From Bisporella sp. PMI_857 (Eukaryota; Ascomycota; Leotiomycetes; Helotiales; Helotiaceae), in the NCBI GenBank assembly GCA_021307315.1, contig JAJSPD010000143.1, positions 1 through 56,966 on the forward strand: a DNA stretch of 56,966 nt, read 5' to 3'. Of this stretch, positions 1-9,286 are shown piece after piece; the first letter of the stretch is position 1; each line of letters begins with the position of its first letter. The translations under genes and the position numbers were made by a program. The notes beneath the pieces are model-generated. The model searched no databases, had not been told where the DNA came from, and was given only the letters and a program-made list of their open reading frames with translations.

Positions 1-1204
1 ACTAAAATTGCTAATAATTCTTTTCGCACTTTTTATTTTTCGAGCTAGAAATACTAGCGTTTTTCGGCTTTTAGAAACTTTTTTATAGCGCAAAATACAA
101 GTTTTTAAATTATTTGTAAACTTTCCGAATAGCGTACGTTAACAATGCGCGTCGTTTACGATTTTTAGTTTTTTTTCGAGCGTTTTTAAATATATTGCAA
201 AAGCTTTTATTAACTGGTTTTTTTGCTGTTTAGCGTTTTTTCAGTTTGCTAGCTGTGTTTAGCTTTCGATTATTTTTATTTGTAAGCAAATTATAAAAAA
301 AAGCTACAAACTTTTTTTATATAGTATTGCCGATTTTTATTTCCGACTTATCCCTTTAAGCGCCAAAGCGTCGCCAAGGCCAAATTCTCGCTTGTTGAGC
401 CAATTAAATTAGTTAGCGAGTATTTTAAAGTGTTTAATTGGTCTAACAAGCGAGAATTTAGCCTTGGCGACGCTTTGGCGCTCAAAGGGATAGCCGGTTT
501 ACTTTTGTTTCGTTATTACATCGAAAACAACGACACAATAATTTATTTTCTGCGTGTTATTAAAAAAATAGTAATTTTTATTTTTTTTGAAACAGCGTTC
601 TGCAGCTAACACAAAAAACTGTACTTTTAATAAAGTTTTTTTTTTAAAGTTAAGTAAATCTTTAAGTTTTAACACTAGTTGCTAAAAGAATAGCTAGCGC
701 TTAAGCTTTTTTGTTTCAGGTTTTTTTGTTTTAAATTTTGTTTTGCTCGAAAGCGTTTTACTGGTGTACCGACGTTGTTTCGCTTTAGCTTTTTTTTCAG
801 TTAGCTTTTAGCTTTTTTCGAAGTCGCTTAAGCTACGTAGCTTTTTCTTTAAAATCTTTCGTTGTTTCTTGATTTTTTTAAGTTTTTTAGCAGTATTGTT
901 TAATTCTAGTTTTTGTTTTTTGCGTTGTTTCGTTTAACGTATTTTTTTTTAAAAGTTTGCTACACGAAATAACTCGTAAACTAGTGTATTTTATATGTTT
1001 TCGACAACGTTATCGTTTTTTTGTTGTTTTTAAAGCGTTTCGTTTTCGATTTTTTTCGAGTAATAAGTCGACAAGCTGTAAAAGCAAATTCAGCTGTTTT
1101 TTTTTTTCTTTTTAATACTATAGCGTTTCGAGTACGATACTTTTTTAACTCGTGCCGAACTACACTTTGTTAAAGAAAAATTAAAATATAAAATGCTAAA
1201 GTAG
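1..1204. other. AT-rich, RIP-like sequence left of an LTR
   Basis: Strongly AT-rich sequence full of T homopolymers, with no open frame that looks like protein. It follows the 3' end of the minus-strand LTR at 1205-1388, so on that strand it would be the internal region of the same retroelement, decayed by C-to-T change. That link is inference: no reverse transcriptase or integrase motif is readable. A foldback structure (347-494) is embedded in it. Confidence 0.4.
347..494. repeat. Foldback (long palindrome) element, MITE-like
   Basis: Two arms of about 60 bp are near-perfect reverse complements. The left arm runs from 'cttatccctttaagcgcc' to about 408, and the right arm from about 432 to 'ggcgctcaaagggatag'. 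The loop is only about 23 bp. The arms are clearly GC-richer than the surrounding RIP-like DNA. Inverted similarity extends a few bases beyond the arms. No coding capacity. A foldback MITE is the simplest reading; I see no convincing target duplication. Confidence 0.75.
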
Positions 1205-1388
1205 TGTAGCACAAATTAACTTATATTGAACAAAGACTAATTTCTACTTTTTTTACTACGTCCCGAGTCTTCTACTTATACCCTCCGAACCCCTGGCGGC
1301 TCTCTACGTGCCCCTACATGCCAAGTCTCAGTGCCTTTACCGAGCCCCCTTCATTGCCCCTCAGCACGTGACATCCTGGCGCCTGACA
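1205..1388 (-). mobile_element. LTR of a retrotransposon running leftwards
   Basis: A 184-bp block, GC-rich in its centre, begins TGTCAGG and ends GTGCTACA on the minus strand, so it has TG...CA ends. It contains a TATA-like GGGTATAAG about two-thirds along. It interrupts the left pogo/Fot1 copy: similarity to the right copy stops at about 1389. The bases flanking the two ends do not form a duplication and transposon sequence does not resume at 1204. It is therefore probably the 5' LTR of an element leaving the window rather than a solo LTR. Confidence 0.55.
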
Positions 1389-2481
1389 TTTACGGCTTAT
1401 CCGTAAAAACGTTTCAATACTGCAAAACAACTAATATTCAAAAGTTGGAAAATATGTAAAAAATGCGCAAGCATACACAATGCAATAATGCAGTGTTCTT
1501 TGTAAAATTGATCGAATTAAACTGTAACATAACTTCCGTAGCCGTTAAGTATTAATAATCGATATATGCTTGTTGTACAATTTCGTGTATATACTTTAAA
1601 AACTTTTTGCAGCTAAGCAAAACTTAATTCGTTTGTAGTTTATTCGTTATTACTAACTTTAAGCAACTAGGTTATCGGCAAATTCTAATACTAGCTATAT
1701 TAATGCATTTAACTTTTCAAAATAACTAGCGGAAATAAAACGAAGCTTGTAAATTAAATCGATTTTATTACAGTAATCTATTCGCGATTTCTAAGCTGTA
1801 AAAATACTGTACAAAAATCTGTAGCTGTAACTATTTTTAAAGTAAATATTACACTTATTTAAAACTTCGTTTCGTTAAAATTATAAATGTTATTTTTTAC
1901 AATTCTATATTTCTTAATTGTATTTTGTACGAGTCGAAACTAGTTTTGAATCATTTCAGGATTTTCGCATTTTGCCTGCTGGTAATTATACTTTCGATTG
2001 TATTTCGATTTAAATTGTAAATGTCGATTTATAAACTGTAATACTTAGTATTTGCCGACAGTTGATTGTACAGACGCATCGCACGTTGCTCGATCCGCAA
2101 ACAATAAATTGGCCGCATTACGTACTAATAGTTGCGTTAAAGGTATTCTACGTGTATTTATATCAAATATCCAATTAACAAATATTGTTTTTTTCGTTAA
2201 AGTAAGTTTGCGGTTAGCAGAAAGAATACTAGACTTTGCGGGCACTTTTTCCAGTCGCGACGTTATTGTCGATCGTGGGACGCCGTACGCATTTGCAGCG
2301 GCCCGTAAGCTTGAAACTCGGCTTTGTCGATAAGCCTGAATGCTTAAAAGGATTCTCCTTTCTGTATTAGCTATTTCAAAAGTTGTTGGTTGAGCAATTG
2401 CAAATCAAAATTGAAAAAAAGTGGTGGTGACAGGGATCGCGGCCAGGATGATGATGTGGCCAGCTAAGTGATCAGGTACGT
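1389..2481 (-). mobile_element. pogo/Fot1-like DNA transposon, left copy, truncated
   Basis: Reverse complement of the element at 50999 onward. The shared terminus reads ACGTAC(C/T)TGATCA and is flanked by TA in both copies (2482-2483 here), as expected for Tc1-mariner/pogo insertion at TA. Similarity runs from the terminus through the transposase start region and the DDE region (about 1400-1700), then stops at the LTR at 1388. The copy is AT-shifted by C-to-T and G-to-A changes. It keeps an uninterrupted site (1702-1706) where the right copy carries a 4.6-kb insertion. Confidence 0.85.
2045..2374 (-). pseudogene. pogo/Fot1-like transposase N-terminus, broken
   Basis: The minus strand encodes residues matching the N-terminal DNA-binding region of the right-hand copy at 51106 (psq-type helix-turn-helix followed by a CENP-B-type segment; 'LTQLLVRNAANLL' is shared). 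The start codon has become ATA at 2372-2374 where the right copy has ATG, a G-to-A change. The frame ends at 2045. RIP-like mutation explains both. Not functional. Confidence 0.8.
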
Positions 2482-2542
2482 TACCACTATGGTAGGTTTA
2501 TAATTTGCTTAGTCAGCCGTTCAAAACCTACCACCTCACCAT

Positions 2543-2697
2543 ATAGAGCAACAAGCCTGTAAATACAGGGCAACCAGCCTGTAGACATAGAGCAACAAGC
2601 CTGTAAACACAGGGCAACAAGCCTTTAAAACACAAAGCAACTGGCCTGTAATCACAAGCAATCAGCGTGTAAAAACGCGATTACCAACTTGTAGTAC
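2543..2697. repeat. 22-bp minisatellite, left end
   Basis: About seven imperfect tandem units of 22 bp with the core 'gcaacaagcctgtaaa'. Units decay toward the interior (GCAATCAGCGTG, then GATTACCAACTTG). The array is mirrored by an inverted one at 3903-4052, so it is part of the terminal inverted repeat of the enclosing element. Confidence 0.8.
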
Positions 2698-2772
2698 AAC
2701 TATATATTACTTTTAAAACTAGTTTTACAAATCAATTTAAACTTAAACAAACAGTATTATTATACTTTTTGT

Positions 2773-3605
2773 AGGAGGGCGATGGCTGAACACCTGTATG
2801 CGGTGCCCTCTACGAACCTGGAATCAATATTACTCTCCTGAGGCAGTTTAATAACGATTCCAGAGCCAAGATTCAGCCCAAACAGTAATGTAAAAGGATT
2901 TCTGGGGCCAAAGTGAAAAAAAAAGCAGAGTTTTCACGTTAAAGCCAGAGATTTTTCTATGAAAAGTATTACTTCGATTCAACAACAAACTTTTTACAAC
3001 ACCGAAAAACGAGTTGAAACACGACTTTAGCTATTTTTAAACTAGCTTTTAATTATTTGCACTTGTTTATTATACGAGTTTCGGAACACACAACGTAAAA
3101 AAGCTGAAAAAGTGAACTGAAAAAACGGTAAAAAGTTACACGTACAACAAAATCACAACACAAGCATTTAAGTAGCTCGTACTTTCGATAAATATATACT
3201 TATAGCCGAAGAAAAAATCGCGAAGAAAAGTCGGCAAAACGAAAACTGTAATGAAAAAAAACGTGTAAAAAATCAAAAAAATCGACGAACGTGAAAAAAG
3301 AACTTTTTTTTTCAATAAGACTTGATTTTCAACATTTACTGGAATATATAAAAAGTTTTTAGAAAAAGCATATTAAAGCTACTGGTCTATTAATATTAGC
3401 TAGTACAGTCTTTGTAGAGTACTTTGTGCTTTTGTGTTTTCTTTTTTACTTTCGGACAAAGCATATAGAACCACAGTATTTGTTACTGTTATAAGGATCG
3501 CGAAGCTCACGAGAAAGGCCTGCCTAAGGGCCAGGCCCGGAGGCCTAGCCGTGTTACATAGTCCTCGACTGATACAGCACGTTAAAAGGAATAATAATAA
3601 TAATA
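2773..3605 (+). repeat. Unclassified repeat, degraded copy, LINE-like 3' end
   Basis: Starts 'gtaggagggcgatggctga', a 50-bp block found inverted at 6929-6981. Further along, at about 3331, 'caacatttactggaa' matches the inverted block at 6412. It ends with 'catagtcctcgactgatac' plus a short AAT tail (3590-3605), the same 3' end as the LINE at 6375. The middle is AT-rich and non-coding. A non-autonomous element using the LINE 3' end is possible but not proven. Confidence 0.45.
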
Positions 3606-3902
3606 TACTTTTTGTATTAGTTGATTTATTTTATACAATAGCTTACAAAAACAAATGTTTGTTAATGCGACTGTAGTAATTGACTGTAGTAATTGACTTT
3701 TGTTTAAAAACTTCGCGAAACCAATTACGAGCTTAAATTAAGCATATTGAAATTTTTAATATTGAAATTTTTTTTCAAAGCTATAAATAGTATTATACAC
3801 AAACTGTCATACTATATATAATAGGCAATAGTACTTCAGCAAACAGAGAGTTCTCTTTTGTGACACAAACAAAATCATTTCAGGTTTATAATCGCTTTTT
3901 TA

Positions 3903-4052
3903 CAAGCTAGTTACGTTGTGGTTTACAAGCTGGTTGTTCTGTTTTTACAGGCTGATTGTTCTGTGTTTACAGGCTGGTTGCTCTGTGTTTACAGGCTTGT
4001 TGCTCTATGTCTACAGGCTGGTTGCCCTGTATTTACAGGCTTGTTGCCCTAT
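3903..4052. repeat. 22-bp minisatellite, right end (inverted)
   Basis: Tandem 22-bp units of the form 'tttacaggctggttgctctg', reverse complement of the 2543-2697 array. The units nearest the outer end are best conserved and match the left array one for one in order. Two independently expanded arrays would not do that, so one ancestral inverted repeat is the better explanation. Confidence 0.8.
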
Positions 4053-4417
4053 GTGGTGGGGTGGTAGGTTTATAATTTTGGTGCAAAACCCTACCACCCC
4101 CCCCCTGCTACTCCACCAAAATGATCGCGTATCGCGTTCCGCATTTATTTGCACGTAATTTTGCTCTGCAATTAATGCGCCGCTCAACGTAGTTACATTG
4201 CAACTATGTATTCTATAGTGTATATCGCTCAGAATTTTAAGCAACTTTTTTTACAGTTTTAGCCTACATTTCCCGGCGTGTATTTTCAGTATACATTTAA
4301 CTGTTAGCATTAAACTTTGCTTGTAACTTATTATACTTTTATTTTTTATTATTTTTATTATTATTTAGCTATACTATAATCTTTTTATTTGTTCAATTAG
4401 CTTGATTTGCTATAATA

Positions 4418-6088
4418 TTGCTTGTAAAGTTTACAATTAGCTTACGACTACCTGACAACGAGGTCGTACAGCCAAAAAAGCTAGTACGCTGGCTAAGCGT
4501 TTGGTTCGATTCAGGACTTACATTCAAGCAACACGTCGCAATACGTACTAGTCAGGCTAGATCTAGTTTTTATCGACTAGCTAGACTAGCTAATACGGAA
4601 CAAGGTCTGAGTCCTTTTGCTATTCGACAACTATACCTCGCTTGCGTGACTAGCGTGGCCGACTACGGAGCGATAATATGGTGGAAAAGTCAAGCACAAT
4701 TCAGCCGACAACTACAATCGTTACAGAACCTAGCACTACGCAAAATACTAGGGGTTTTCCGAACTAGCCCTATTTGCCCTATGGAAGTCGAATCGGCATT
4801 GTATCCCGCTAGCGTACGACTCAATGCAAGCGTACGACAATATGCTATACGAGCTTTGAAGCTACCTCAAAATCACCCTATCAGACAAGCTACACAAACA
4901 GCTACAGCCGGCACACAGCTAGAACGCATCAACTCGTCGATCGACATAATCGACGTAGCTAGTTCAGCTAGTTCAGATAGCTTAGAGCACATACAGCACT
5001 ACAAGTACGCTCTATGGAATCGCACTACGCCGTACAATGTCGAAATCAGCTCGTTGTCAAAAGAGGACGCCACCACAATGCACCAAACTAGCTTGAATCA
5101 CCTAAGCTACCTTAGTACAATTAACATGTATTCTGATGCGTCGATAATCCCGACTACCGAATCGACAGGGATAGAAATAGGCTTTATTGCGCTACAATAC
5201 GACAATCAAGGACAGCCTAGTACAATACATCGTAATATCGACAATATTGGTCAATCACAGCTAGTTTACAATAGAGAGCTAGAAGGAATCACACAAGCTA
5301 TCGAATACGCTAGTACAATAGCACAGTCTGGCCAGAACTACAATATTTATGCCGACAATCAAGCCGCACTCAACAGGCTAAAATCAGCTAACGACAATCC
5401 TGGCCAATTACAGCAAATACGCGCTAGCGAAGCCACGCTAAATGCGATAGAAAAAGGAGCTAGTATTGCACTGAAATGGGTTCCAGGGCATACGGATATC
5501 TACGGAAACGACCAAGCCGACAAACTAGCTAAACTAGCTACAACTATCGAGCCTAGCATTACAACGACTAGTTTTGCGGTACTTGGCTGCGAAGCAAAAA
5601 AAGCTAATATTGCGGAATGGAAAAATGTGCTAGCAAAGTACGACAGCAAGCCTAGTACAAATCCATTTACGTACAAAAAGCTATTTCCGTGGAAAATCAA
5701 GTCGAAAATACAACTACCGCGCGGAACGACTAGAGAGCTAGCTAGCTCGCTATTTCAACTAAAGCTCGGCCATGGCTATATTCGATCATATTTGCACAAG
5801 CTAGGTCATGTGACGTCTGACAAGTGCGTGTGCAGAACGAAGGAAACAGCTCAGCATTTGCTACTTAGCTGTAATGATCCTAAGCTAGTTTTAGCTAGAT
5901 CAAAGCTCAAAAACGACCTTGGAGGAAACCGGCTTACAATGGCCTTATTACTGCATACAACAATCGGTATTGAAAAGACGCTAGCGTTCCTAAAAGAGAC
6001 TAGCGTCTGTACTAGACGGAACCACCTGAATAGGCTAGAGCGGGAGCTAGCACTAGAAGAACTAGGGGAGCTAGAAAGAGAGGAGTAG
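4418..6088 (+). CDS. LINE polyprotein C-terminus with RNase H
   Basis: About 556 codons open from the truncated 5' end; no native ATG, the first codon of the open stretch is TTG. Residues 1-200 resemble the thumb/connection region after RT in Tad1-family fungal LINEs ('LYLACVTSVADYGAIIWW'). An RNase H domain follows with all four acidic positions visible: D in YSDAS (about 239), E in RELEGI (about 286), D in YADNQAAL (about 311), D in GNDQADKL (about 364). A C-terminal Cys/His cluster C-x-C-x7-H-x4-C lies at about 470-485. Codon choice is unlike the host genes, with very many CTA/GCTA codons. Fragment of a mobile element, probably not expressed as a functional protein. Confidence 0.8.
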   Translation: MLVKFTISLRLPDNEVVQPKKLVRWLSVWFDSGLTFKQHVAIRTSQARSSFYRLARLANTEQGLSPFAIRQLYLACVTSVADYGAIIWWKSQAQFSRQLQSLQNLALRKILGVFRTSPICPMEVESALYPASVRLNASVRQYAIRALKLPQNHPIRQATQTATAGTQLERINSSIDIIDVASSASSDSLEHIQHYKYALWNRTTPYNVEISSLSKEDATTMHQTSLNHLSYLSTINMYSDASIIPTTESTGIEIGFIALQYDNQGQPSTIHRNIDNIGQSQLVYNRELEGITQAIEYASTIAQSGQNYNIYADNQAALNRLKSANDNPGQLQQIRASEATLNAIEKGASIALKWVPGHTDIYGNDQADKLAKLATTIEPSITTTSFAVLGCEAKKANIAEWKNVLAKYDSKPSTNPFTYKKLFPWKIKSKIQLPRGTTRELASSLFQLKLGHGYIRSYLHKLGHVTSDKCVCRTKETAQHLLLSCNDPKLVLARSKLKNDLGGNRLTMALLLHTTIGIEKTLAFLKETSVCTRRNHLNRLERELALEELGELEREE

Positions 6089-6108
6089 ACGTTCGTTATG
6101 ATTTTTGT

Positions 6109-6140
<32 letters not shown>

Positions 6141-6290
6141 CATTTGTTTTGCCACAACTAGGGCTAGACCCTCAACACTCACTGGAATAGATTGACTACT
6201 ACTATTACTTGTAAATAACCTAGATAGAAACGCTAGCGCCTAGGCGCTAGCCGTGCTACATAGTCCTCGACTGATACAGCACGTTAAAAG

Positions 6291-6291
<1 letters not shown>

Positions 6292-6375
<84 letters not shown>
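6292..6375 (+). repeat. (AAT)28 microsatellite, LINE tail
   Basis: Twenty-eight uninterrupted AAT units directly after the LINE 3' end. Shorter AAT runs follow the same 3' sequence at 3590-3605 and near 8985 and 9040, so the repeat is the element's own tail. Its purity and length argue for a young insertion or slippage growth. Confidence 0.95.
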
Positions 6376-6981
6376 CCAAAAACCTTTTATATGTTCCAGT
6401 GAATGTTGGGGATCGAGTCCCTGTATATAACCAAAGCATTCTCTTCCTTTTCATTTGCTTTTCAGAACTACTTTTAAACTTTTCTTTCTTTCTGCAAATG
6501 CCTTTTCTTTTCTGCCGGCTTTGCTGTATCTTTCCCAAGGCTTATTCTCGTCGTTTTCTTAGTAGTCAACGCTAGTTATGACTCGTACTAAGTGCCCAAA
6601 AGTTAGTTCTTTTTAGCAAAAGGCATGGAAACCGTAAAATAGTGGATAAATATAGTCGTAAAGAATTGCTTCGATGTCGAATTGAGGCTCAAAATAAAAG
6701 TGGGTCGAGTGAAAAATTTTCATGCTCCAGAAAGTTTTCGACTGACTGTCGCTTTGCCAGCGCGCAAGTAACCGAACGGCGAGTACTAAATAATAAGTTT
6801 GCTTTATACGGAGGCTTGTAGTTTTTGATTCGAGTTAAAAGGACCTCTGTTTCGAGTGTTGCGTTGTACCGTGCGTTCTCGACTTCAGCTCGAATTGACT
6901 CAATCTCGGCTCTCCAGACGTAAACGCTGAAGGTTCGTAGAGGGCACCACATACAGGTGTTGACTTTTCGCCCTCCTACGA
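6376..6981 (-). repeat. Unclassified repeat, better-preserved inverted copy
   Basis: On the minus strand this starts at 6981 with 'cgtaggagggcgaaaagtc' and reaches 'caacattcactggaacata' about 570 bp later, the same order and spacing as the degraded copy at 2773. It stops exactly at the LINE tail. It contains an open minus-strand stretch of 87 codons (6689-6952) with good base composition and charged helical character ('RAEIESIRAEVENARYNA'), which I do not recognise. The LINE seems to have inserted into or beside this copy. Confidence 0.45.
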
Positions 6982-7908
6982 ATGCTAATTAAAACAATAT
7001 TAGTAAAAAAAAAATTTATTACAACATACGAATTAAAATATTAATAATAAAAGTTTAATATTAGTGTGTGTATAAATAAGTTTATGTAATTTACTAAGTT
7101 AAGTAAATTTGCAAATTTTTATTACTTACATTTATTTAGCAATAAACTTTAATTTACAATTTAACAATTATTATTATTACTGCAAAAGCGTAATTAATAA
7201 CTATTATGCTTTCTGTAAAGTAATAAGCATTTCAATACTTAATTAAAATTAAAAACAATACAATAACAAAATAAAACAATTAAATAATAGTATACGTTTT
7301 GTTGATAACGTATTTCGTAGCCGAATGTAACGTACAGAGTAGCTTTAGGCTTAGATAGCTGGGCTTGGGGCTCGTTGGTTGGTATAATATGTATAAAATA
7401 AGCTAAACACTGCTTTTTACTAAAAAGTAAAACGTTACAAAAATAACAAAATAAACTATATTGCTAAGCTATAATAAAAGTTGAGCACAAAACTTTTAAA
7501 CTATAAACTATAAACGCTTATATACTATGTTTTTAAGTTAAAATTTTATAAATTTTTTAGAGTTTATACAGACTTTTAAACCTTTTTTTTAACTTTATTA
7601 CGTGACTAATTTAAAACTATATTATATAATACTTTATTATTTAGTATGTTTCGTTAACCGGTTGTATTAGTTTATTTATGCTAGTACACTTGTTTTAAAG
7701 TTTTTAATAATGTTGGCCTAATTGTTCTAAAACAATTATTGTTTTAAAACGTTGTATTATTAACTTAATAAATACTTTAAAATTCGGTTTGTGACACTAA
7801 AATATAATAGTTAAATTATAAAAAGCAAATATACAACTGTTATATTTCGAACTAAAAAAATTATTTATTTATAAAACTTAAAACTATTATTTAAATTACA
7901 GCTAAAAC
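6982..7908. other. AT-rich decayed repeat DNA, no gene seen
   Basis: Very AT-rich with dense TTA/TAA and no coding signal. A short less-decayed patch at about 7340-7395 (GGGCTTGGGGCTCG) is too short to classify. Consistent with old RIP-mutated repeats. Confidence 0.6.
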
Positions 7909-8027
7909 TGTGACGGCTGCGGCGTCACCTATTTATAGTTGAATAGCGAATTGGGTTCCAACCAATTTTAGTGCCTTTTTGGGCCAGTTGGCAACGTGGT
8001 AAAAGCTATTCATGCTGCGCCGTGACA
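7909..8027. mobile_element. Solo-LTR-like or MITE insertion with AAAAC duplication
   Basis: A 119-bp block of near-normal composition in AT-rich DNA. It begins TGTGACGGC and ends GCCGTGACA, so it has both TG...CA and about 9-bp inverted ends. It is flanked on each side by AAAAC (7904-7908 and 8028-8032). The minus strand has a TATA-like CTATAAATAGG. A 5-bp duplication with TG...CA favours a solo LTR; the longer inverted ends also permit a small MITE. Confidence 0.7.
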
Positions 8028-8032
8028 AAAAC

Positions 8033-8529
8033 TATTTTTTCGAGGTTTAAAATAGATTTTGTATTTATGTAACAGTGTAACAGCCACGATCGGTTAAGGA
8101 TAGTTTACAACAGGCTACAATCGGTTTAAAGAAAGTTTACAGCTGTAACAGTCGGGTTAAAAAAAGGTTACAGTTATAACACTTAAAATCGGTAAAATCG
8201 GTTATAAACGTTATAACCGATTTCGAGAGTTTTTTTTTATTTTAATTTTACAATTACTTAATATTAGCAAAAATATTGCTATATTAACAAAATAGTAGTA
8301 TAATAATTGTTTTTGTTTTTTTTCGAAAATATTTGTTTTTACTGCAAAACTAATTAATTAGCTTTTTTTATTATTAATAAAATTTTGGGGGGGTTTTAAA
8401 CATTATATAATAATAGTGCGAAAACTACAAAAAATTAAAAAATTAAAACGTAAAAAAAGCTTATTTTTTGGTTTTAGTGTAAATGTTTTTTGGGTTAATA
8501 TTTGCAGTTAAAAAATAACGCTGAATATT
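8033..8529. other. AT-rich DNA with degenerate GTAACAG/CGGTTA repeats
   Basis: Between about 8065 and 8225 the motif 'tacaacaggctacaatcggttt' recurs in several degraded forms (GTAACAG...CGGTTAAA), suggesting an old short tandem array. The rest is AT-rich and has no gene signal. Confidence 0.45.
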
Positions 8530-8690
8530 TTATTACGCTCCAGGCTGTTAGCTTTTAGTTTCTAGGAGTTTACTTTTAGCGTTATATTTTCAAGCACGGA
8601 GTAGGTCCTGTGCTTTGCACAGTCTTTTAGTTAGACGTTAAATAAAAAAACAAACAAACAATCAATCAATCAATCAGATCAACCAACAAT
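8530..8690 (+). mobile_element. LINE/SINE 3' end with CAAA/CAAT tail
   Basis: A non-RIP-like stretch containing a short hairpin-capable 'gtcctgtgctttgcacag' and ending 'gttaaataaaaaaacaaac' followed by CAAT units (about 8655-8677). The A-rich, simple-repeat tail is typical of target-primed retroelement 3' ends. The sequence differs from the AAT-tailed family at 6375, so it is a second family. Confidence 0.5.
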
Positions 8691-8864
8691 CAAGACTTAT
8701 CCACCAACCTCAACAAGCATTGCGCATAAGACACATGCGTGCGTGCCCTCAGGTTAAAGCATAAGTAATTACTGCAACCCGGGTGTTCCCACAAGACTAG
8801 TTCTTTAAGTTTTGCAAGTGTCAAATGAAGGCATAGGGGTAGTTGAAAAATCGTTGTTGTTCAA

Positions 8865-9052
8865 CATTCACTAAAACACATCGACTGCCGCCATTGCTTG
8901 TAAATAAAATAGATAGGAACGCTAGCGCCTAGGCGCTAGCTGTGCTACATAGTCCTCGACTGATACAGCACGTTAAAAGGGATAATAATATTGTCTTCGA
9001 CTCACACAGCATTTAAAAAGGGAGAAGAAGAAGAAAAATAATAATAATAAAA
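8865..9052 (+). mobile_element. Two tandem LINE 3' ends (AAT family)
   Basis: From 'caacattcactaaaac' (about 8868) through 'gctagcgcctaggcgctagc' and 'catagtcctcgactgatac' to an AAT run near 8985, this matches the 3' UTR of the LINE at 6165-6300. A second, more diverged 3' end follows at once (8990-9052, 'gtcttcgactcacacagc', then GAA and AAT units). Both are extreme 5' truncations and mark the right edge of the left repeat block. Confidence 0.75.
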
Positions 9053-9286
9053 CTTTAATCTTCACTACAGCGACGGGCTAGCACATTCATAACTTCTCAG
9101 TATAACAGGTGACGTAGAGAATTCATAGTATACATGTTAAACGAACACTGCGATGTTGTGCTATTCCATGTACAAAGTAAGTAATTCCCAGCAACTCCGT
9201 CGCAATGCATATGTTAAACAACCTCTGGGTAGAGTCACAGCGTGCTGCAGTATATCAAATAGCCTGAAACCACACAACCAATGTCC

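Larger units (their letters stand above)
2498..4105. mobile_element. Element with long inverted ends made of minisatellite units
   Basis: The two ends are inverted copies over roughly 170-200 bp. Each has a GGTAGGTTT/AAACCTACCACC stretch, then a run of about seven 22-bp units related to 'acagggcaaccagcctgta' (2543-2697 left, 3903-4052 right, opposite orientation). The interior carries another repeat (2773-3605) and no coding region I recognise. The layout suggests a non-autonomous TIR or foldback transposon. Superfamily unknown; outer boundaries are approximate. Confidence 0.55.
4418..6375 (+). mobile_element. 5'-truncated Tad1-like LINE
   Basis: A non-LTR retrotransposon fragment: the open C-terminal part of the reverse-transcriptase ORF (4418-6088), a 3' UTR containing a poly-T run (about 6111-6140), the conserved 3' end 'catagtcctcgactgatac', then a pure (AAT)28 tail. 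The endonuclease and catalytic RT parts are missing, as expected from target-primed reverse transcription that stopped early. The coding part is free of stop codons although the neighbouring repeats are wrecked by RIP-like mutation. This suggests insertion after RIP or escape through single-copy length. Confidence 0.8.

Noticed and set aside
3916..4158. Cys-rich short ORF with repeated motif
   Set aside because: Product of the 22-bp minisatellite read in frame; no biological signal.
6409..6420. GGATCGAGTCCC resembling a tRNA B box
   Set aside because: No cloverleaf can be formed around it and no A box at the right distance; it lies in repeat sequence. No tRNA gene was found elsewhere either.
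6284..6538. Minus-strand ORF with a long poly-Tyr run
   Set aside because: The Tyr run is only the reverse reading of the (AAT)28 LINE tail; no protein evidence.
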